Assembly: GCF_013409305.1 (NCBI RefSeq)
Contig: NZ_JACBZJ010000001.1
Location: forward strand, 1,550,001 to 1,614,000
Direction: 5' to 3'
DNA: 64,000 nt
Source: Cellulomonas soli
GTDB lineage: Bacteria; Actinomycetota; Actinomycetes; Actinomycetales; Cellulomonadaceae
Shown: positions 59,883 to 64,000 of the stretch, in pieces
How positions within the stretch are numbered: position 1 is the stretch's first letter
Layout: every line of letters begins with the position of its first letter
Translations under genes and position numbers: made by a program
The notes under the pieces: generated by a model
The model's input: only the letters and a program-made list of their open reading frames with translations
Told to the model about the DNA's origin: nothing
Databases searched by the model: none

Positions 59883-59964
59883 GCGCGGGGGTCCGGGCGC
59901 GACGCCGTCTCCCCGACGTCCCCGGCGCTGGGAGGATGGGCCGGACCCGACGACGGAGGTACGT

Positions 59965-60006
59965 GTGAGAACGGCGATGGACGCGACGAGCCCGGTGTGC
60001 ACGTGA
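59965..60006 (+). CDS. mini-ORF / possible leader peptide
   Basis: 13 codons starting at GTG 59965 behind a strong GGAGGT (4-nt spacer) and ending in a TGA that overlaps the start GTG of the transporter (GTGA). The peptide MRTAMDATSPVCT has no known motif. Its role as a coupled leader is inferred from the RBS and overlap. Confidence 0.45.
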   Translation: MRTAMDATSPVCT

Positions 60007-60974
60007 GGCGGTCGGGCGGCTCGCTCGTCCTGCCGGCGGCGATCGTCGCGGCGGTCAGCGGTGGCATCATCGCGGCGCAGGGCCAGCTCAACGGCCAGCT
60101 CGCGCAGGCCGGTGCCGGATCCCTGGTGGCCGGGTGGTTCTCGTACGTGGGCACGCTCGTCACGACGGTCCTCGTCCTGGTGCTGCGTGGCCGCACGCGG
60201 CGCACGGCCCAGGTGCTGCGACGCGACGCGCGCTGGTGGTGGTTCGTCGTCGGGCTGTGCGGCATCCCGATCGTGCTGGGCATGGCAGCGGGCATCCCCG
60301 TCGTGGGCGTGGCGCTGGCGTCGGTGAGCGCAGTGGCCGGGCAGACGGTCGCGAGCCTCGGGCTCGACGCGCGAGGCGTGGGCGTCCCGGAGCCCATCCG
60401 ACTGACGGGTCGCCGCCTGACCGCCGGGCTCACGGCGGTCGCCGGGCTCGCGGTGGCCGTGCTCGGCGGGTCGGGCGCGGTGGACGGCGGCGCGGTGACC
60501 AGCATCGTCGTCGGTGTCGGGCTGTTCCTCAGCGGCGCGGTGCTCGTGGGCCAGCAGGCGGGCAACGGCACGGTGACGGCGGTGGCGGGCGACCCGGTCG
60601 TCGCGGGGCTGACGTCGGCAGCGGGTGGCACGGCCGGCATCACGGTGCTCCTGGGCCTCGCAGCGGTCTCCGGCAGGCTCGACACGGTGACGCTCCCCGA
60701 CCCGGTGACGTCCTGGTACGTCTACCTCGGTGGCCCGCTCGGCGCGCTCATCACGATCGCGGCGGCCTGGGCGGTCGCGCACCTGGGGACGTTCGTGCTG
60801 ACGCTGGCCGTGGTCGGCGGGCAGATGGTCACCGCGATGCTGATCGACCTGGCGGGAGCGGTCGGACTGGCGTGGCCGACCGTCGCGGCGACCGTGATGA
60901 TCGGCGCGGCGACGGTGCTGGCCGTTCAGCCGCGGCGGGCGATCACCTCGACGAGCGTCGACGTCAGCACGTAG
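60003..60974 (+). CDS. DMT family transporter (YdcZ/EamA-like)
   Basis: About 323 residues, ten hydrophobic segments in two similar halves. The pattern GGIIAAQGQLNGQLAQAGAG and later GGPLGALITIAAAWAVAHLG matches DMT transporters of the YdcZ type. Start 60003 or 59997 (both GTG); no own RBS is seen. Substrate unknown. Confidence 0.82.
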   Translation: MRRSGGSLVLPAAIVAAVSGGIIAAQGQLNGQLAQAGAGSLVAGWFSYVGTLVTTVLVLVLRGRTRRTAQVLRRDARWWWFVVGLCGIPIVLGMAAGIPVVGVALASVSAVAGQTVASLGLDARGVGVPEPIRLTGRRLTAGLTAVAGLAVAVLGGSGAVDGGAVTSIVVGVGLFLSGAVLVGQQAGNGTVTAVAGDPVVAGLTSAAGGTAGITVLLGLAAVSGRLDTVTLPDPVTSWYVYLGGPLGALITIAAAWAVAHLGTFVLTLAVVGGQMVTAMLIDLAGAVGLAWPTVAATVMIGAATVLAVQPRRAITSTSVDVST

Positions 60975-60981
60975 AACCCGC

Positions 60982-61239
60982 TCATGCGCGCGGTCGACCG
61001 TCGGGGACGGCGATCGAGAAGAGGTCCCCGGGCGTGCAGCCGAGCGCGTCGCACAGGGCGGTCAGCGTGCTGAAGCGGATGGCACGCGCGCGGCCGTTCT
61101 TGAGGACGGACAGGTTCGCCACGGTGATGCCGGCGCGCGCCGCGAGCTCGACCAGGGTGAGGCCGCGCTGCGCGAGCAGGTCGTCGAGGTGGCACACGAC
61201 CCGGTGGCGGTCGTCGTCGTGCCCGTTCGACGGCGTCAC
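60982..61239 (-). CDS. XRE-type HTH regulator
   Basis: 85 residues, HTH in LTLVELAARAGITVANLSVLKNGRARAIRFSTL, typical of small Cro/C1-type regulators paired with DUF2975. GTG start overlaps the stop of the upstream gene (GTGA). Confidence 0.9.
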   Translation of the reverse strand: MTPSNGHDDDRHRVVCHLDDLLAQRGLTLVELAARAGITVANLSVLKNGRARAIRFSTLTALCDALGCTPGDLFSIAVPDGRPRA

Positions 61240-61907
61240 ACGAGGCCCTCGGTGTCGCGTGCGAGCCGTTCGCCGGCCCGGAACGCGACCGCCACGACGA
61301 GCACCAGCGCGGCGACCAGCAGGGGGGCGGGCGTGATCCCGGACGACGCGCTCAGCGCGGGGTTCGCGTCGAGGCCGGTCCGTGCGAGCACCAGCGTGGA
61401 GGCGAGCGCCGGGGGCAGGGGTGCGAGCGTCCCGGTGACGGCGACGACACCGGCGAGCACGGTCAGCAGGCGGGCGTTGCCCCGCGCGAACGGCTCGCCC
61501 GCGGCCACCGCGAGCAGCACGGGCTGCAGCAGCAGGGTCCCGGCGAGCAGGCCGAGGCCGGTGACCAGCCAGTCGGCGCGGCTGAGCGCCTGCTCGGTGC
61601 GGGTGGATCCCCAGGCCGCGAGCGTGAGGGTGGAGTCGACCGTGCTGGGGTAGTAGCCGCTCGGTCGGGCACCGGTGAGCCACCCGTCGGGCACCTGCAC
61701 GCCGTCGAGACCGACCCGCACGTCGCCCCACCCGCCGTTCTCGGCTTCGTGGACGGCGACCGGCACGCGCACGGTCGCGGGTGCCTGGGTGGCGGCGTTC
61801 ACGGTGTAGGCGACTCCCCAGACGGCGGCGAGCACGCCGAGGACGACGAGTCCGCCTGCCAGGCGCCGGATCCTCCTCGCCGTGCGGACCTGTGGGACGA
61901 CGCTCAT
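61236..61907 (-). CDS. DUF2975-like membrane protein
   Basis: 223 residues with four hydrophobic segments (about 15-35, 110-135, 143-165, 190-210). This layout, together with the overlapping XRE gene, is the usual DUF2975 arrangement. ATG 61905-61907. Function unknown. Confidence 0.82.
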   Translation of the reverse strand: MSVVPQVRTARRIRRLAGGLVVLGVLAAVWGVAYTVNAATQAPATVRVPVAVHEAENGGWGDVRVGLDGVQVPDGWLTGARPSGYYPSTVDSTLTLAAWGSTRTEQALSRADWLVTGLGLLAGTLLLQPVLLAVAAGEPFARGNARLLTVLAGVVAVTGTLAPLPPALASTLVLARTGLDANPALSASSGITPAPLLVAALVLVVAVAFRAGERLARDTEGLV

Positions 61908-61922
61908 CGGGTACCCCCTGGA

Positions 61923-61937
61923 TATCGATCATCGATA
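61923..61937. promoter_or_regulatory. palindrome upstream of DUF2975-XRE
   Basis: Perfect TATCGAT-C-ATCGATA, 15 nt upstream of the DUF2975 start. Probably an operator of the downstream XRE regulator (inference). Confidence 0.75.
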
Positions 61938-62046
61938 GGTGAGGAACGGTAGCGGTCCGGGTCCGGTGTGCGCAGCGGTTCGGCCGCGTGACCTGCGGCG
62001 GCACCTGGATGGCCGATCCTCGGGCCTCCCCGCACCCCGGATCCCC

Positions 62047-62121
62047 CGGGTGAAACCGGGGCAAATCGGTCGGCGCCTGTCGGTGCCCGGTGCCACAGTG
62101 GACGGGCGTCGGGGGGCGCGC
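62047..62121 (+). promoter_or_regulatory. duplicated upstream element, copy 1
   Basis: Contains TGAAACC (62051) and, 38 bp later, GGTGCCACAGTGGA (62089-62102) followed by GTCGGGGGGCGCGC. The same motifs with identical 38-bp spacing are found before the second oxidoreductase. Confidence 0.7.
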
Positions 62122-62179
62122 TGCACGTGGCTGCCCCCGCGCAGACACCGCCCAGCCGCACACCCCCACCGGAGCACCC

Positions 62180-63502
62180 ATGTCCACCGAGCTCGCCGCA
62201 CGCGTCGCAGGACCCGTCCTCACCGCCACCGACCCCGGCTTCGCCGAGGAGGTCGCCGGCTTCAACATCGCCGTCTCGCACACCCCCGACGTCGTCGTCG
62301 GCGCCACCAGCACCCAGGACGTCGTCGAGGCCGTCCGGCACGCCCGGGCGCGCGGGCTGCCCGTGACCGTGCAGGGCACCGGTCACGGCGCGCACCTGCC
62401 CGTCACGTCCGGCGTGCTGATCACGACCGCACGGCTCGACCAGGTCGAGCTCGACCCCGTGTCGCCCGCCGTCACCGTCGGTGCGGGCGCGCGCTGGGCG
62501 CAGGTCATCGACGCCGCCGCACCGTACGGCCTGGCCCCGATCTCCGGTTCGTCGCCGACCGTCGGGGTCGTCGGCTACCTGCTCGGCGGAGGTCTCGGCC
62601 CGCTCGCGCGCAGCCACGGCTTCAGCTCCGACAGGCTCGAGGCCGCGACGGTCGTCACCGGCACCGGTGAGGTCGTCGAGGCGAGCGCCGACGGGGACGC
62701 CGAGCTGCTGTGGGCGCTGCGCGGCGGCAAGCACGGGCTCGGGATCGTCACGCGCGCCCGGGTCCGGCTCGCCCAGGTCCCCGCGCTCTACGCCGGGAAC
62801 CTCGGGTTCACCGAGGAGCACATCCCGGCTGTCGTCCGTGGCTGGCTCGACTGGACACGGCAGGCCGACGACGCCGTCACGACGAGCGCCGTGATCATGA
62901 ACTTCCCCGACATCGAGGTGCTGCCGCCGCACCTGCGCGGTCAGCGCCTGCTGTCCCTGCACTTCGCGTACCCGGGCGGGACCGACGACGGCGAGCGGCT
63001 GGCTGCCCCGCTGCGGGCGCTGGCTCCCGTCGCGGTCGACGCGCTCGGTCCGCTGGCGCTCGCGGACGTGGCCGCGATCCATGCCGACCCGACCGACCCG
63101 GGGCCGAGCTGGATGCAGGGCGCCATGCTCGGTGCGGTCGACGACGGGCTCGCCGAGGCCTGGATCGCGCAGGTCGGGCCGGGGACCGCGCACCCGTTCG
63201 TCGGTGCCGAGCTGCGGCACGTCGGTGGCGCGGCCGCGAACGACGTCGTCGAGGGCTCGGCCGTCACCGGCCGGTCCGCGCAGTACACCGCGACGCTCGT
63301 CGGGCTCGTCCCGCCGCTGTTCCCGGTGATGCCAGCCGCGGCGCAGGGTGTGCTCGGCGCGCTCGCGCCCTGGGCGGTCGACGAGCTGAACCCGAACTTC
63401 GCGGGCGCCGCCGAGGCGGTGTGGCCGGACCCGACGGCCGAGCGGTTGGCGGCCGTGCGTCGCCGGGTCGACCCCGACGGGCTCTTCGTCCCCGTCCACT
63501 GA
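62180..63502 (+). CDS. FAD-binding oxidoreductase (BBE/PCMH type)
   Basis: 440 residues. The FAD-linked oxidase domain shows VVGATSTQDVVEAVRHAR, VQGTGHGAHLPVTSGVLI (likely FAD-anchoring His) and GYLLGGGLGPLARSHGFSSD. The C-terminal BBE segment ends NPNFAGAAEAVWPD. ATG 62180 with GGAG upstream. Substrate unknown. The second, adjacent gene is a close paralogue. Confidence 0.88.
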   Translation: MSTELAARVAGPVLTATDPGFAEEVAGFNIAVSHTPDVVVGATSTQDVVEAVRHARARGLPVTVQGTGHGAHLPVTSGVLITTARLDQVELDPVSPAVTVGAGARWAQVIDAAAPYGLAPISGSSPTVGVVGYLLGGGLGPLARSHGFSSDRLEAATVVTGTGEVVEASADGDAELLWALRGGKHGLGIVTRARVRLAQVPALYAGNLGFTEEHIPAVVRGWLDWTRQADDAVTTSAVIMNFPDIEVLPPHLRGQRLLSLHFAYPGGTDDGERLAAPLRALAPVAVDALGPLALADVAAIHADPTDPGPSWMQGAMLGAVDDGLAEAWIAQVGPGTAHPFVGAELRHVGGAAANDVVEGSAVTGRSAQYTATLVGLVPPLFPVMPAAAQGVLGALAPWAVDELNPNFAGAAEAVWPDPTAERLAAVRRRVDPDGLFVPVH

Positions 63503-63544
63503 CACGACGACCAGGTCGCAGCACCTATCCGCGCGCGACGCACA

Positions 63545-63619
63545 CGGGTGAAACCCGGACGGAACGGACCTCCGGCGCGGCTCTCAGGTGCCACAGTGGA
63601 GCGGCGTCGGGGGGCGCGC
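63545..63619 (+). promoter_or_regulatory. duplicated upstream element, copy 2
   Basis: TGAAACC (63549) and GGTGCCACAGTGGA (63587-63600) with the same 38-bp spacing and following GTCGGGGGGCGCGC as copy 1. Two mismatches in the 33-bp block. Confidence 0.7.
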
Positions 63620-63687
63620 GGTGCGCGACCTGCTCCCCGGGGCAGGATCGTCCGAAGACCGCGCACCCGCCACACCGTTGGAGCACC

Positions 63688-64000
63688 GTGCTCACCGAAC
63701 TCGACTCGCTCGTCGTCGGCCCCGTCATGTCGCCGGTCGACCCGCGGCTCGAAGGCGAGGTGGCCGGCTTCGACACGAGTCTCACGCACTCGCCCGACAT
63801 CGTGGTCGGCGCGAGCACGGCGGGAGACGTCGTCGAGACCGTCCGGTGGGCGAGGCGGCACGGGCTGCGGGTGCACGTCCAGGGGACGGGCCACGGCACG
63901 CACGAGCCCGTGACCTCGGGCGTCCTGGTGACCACCTGGCGGCTCGACCGGGTGCGCGTCGACCGACCGGCGGCGACCGTGACCGTCGGCGCGGGTGCCC
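63688..64000 (+). CDS. FAD-binding oxidoreductase paralogue (partial, runs off window)
   Basis: First 104 residues only. Start GTG 63688 behind GGAG. Sequence VVGASTAGDVVETVRWARRHG and VQGTGHGTHEPVTSGVLV aligns closely with the upstream gene, so it is a tandem paralogue. Confidence 0.85.
   Translation, partial: MLTELDSLVVGPVMSPVDPRLEGEVAGFDTSLTHSPDIVVGASTAGDVVETVRWARRHGLRVHVQGTGHGTHEPVTSGVLVTTWRLDRVRVDRPAATVTVGAGA

Overview
The window (64 kb, very high GC, strongly GC-biased third codon positions) is the replication-origin region of an actinobacterial chromosome, most likely a Cellulomonas-type member of the Micrococcales. Four things point there: the gene order gyrA-gyrB-dciA-recF-gnd-dnaN-oriC-dnaA / rpmH-rnpA-yidD-yidC-jag-rsmG-parA-parB; an ino1-padR / penicillin-binding-protein / rpsF-ssb-rpsR-rplI / dnaB block laid out as in mycobacteria; a zinc-free (Cys-less) S18; and a secreted protein carrying a family 2 cellulose-binding module.

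Layout. 1-9122: replication and gyrase operon, read leftward from oriC (6.8-7.6 kb, with DnaA boxes on both strands); dnaA is the rightmost gene. 9123-19000: rightward rpmH-to-parB block. It is interrupted between jag and rsmG by about 3.4 kb that is largely non-coding; that stretch and its flanks (12.2-16.4 kb) carry six parS-like sites, one of them inside the parA reading frame. 19-29.4 kb: a leftward run of tightly packed genes (Nudix, DUF6049, murJ, pseudokinase, trxB, trxA, aminotransferase, ddl-like), with pcnA divergent from it. 30.9-37.3 kb: an MFS exporter, a small type VII secretion-like cassette, and a padR-ino1 operon with its own palindromic operator. 37.5-41.9 kb: bifunctional PBP, then rpsF-ssb-rpsR-rplI. 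An IS30-family element sits inside the palindromic rplI terminator (41.9-43.4 kb). 46.4-50.0 kb: dnaB, interrupted by two inteins.

50-64 kb is accessory DNA: an orphan IF-2 N-domain protein beside an HNH endonuclease; an S51 peptidase bracketed by a 95-bp direct repeat made of a LuxR helix-turn-helix fragment; GNAT, hydrolase, TetR and VOC genes; the CBM2-metallopeptidase; a SUMF1-like protein; DUF1254; a DMT transporter with a coupled mini-ORF; a DUF2975-XRE pair; and two tandem FAD oxidoreductases whose upstream regions are also duplicated. The second of these runs off the window.

The core genes work as one system: origin firing (DnaA, DciA, DnaB, DnaN), supercoiling (GyrAB), origin segregation (ParAB-parS), membrane protein insertion (YidC/YidD) and cell-wall synthesis (MurJ, PBP, Ddl-like). 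The observations most worth follow-up are the two-intein DnaB (one class 3 intein with a zinc-ribbon-like insert in its homing endonuclease), the IS30 insertion in a terminator with a hairpin covering the transposase start, the parS-rich non-coding zone, and the accessory island after dnaB.
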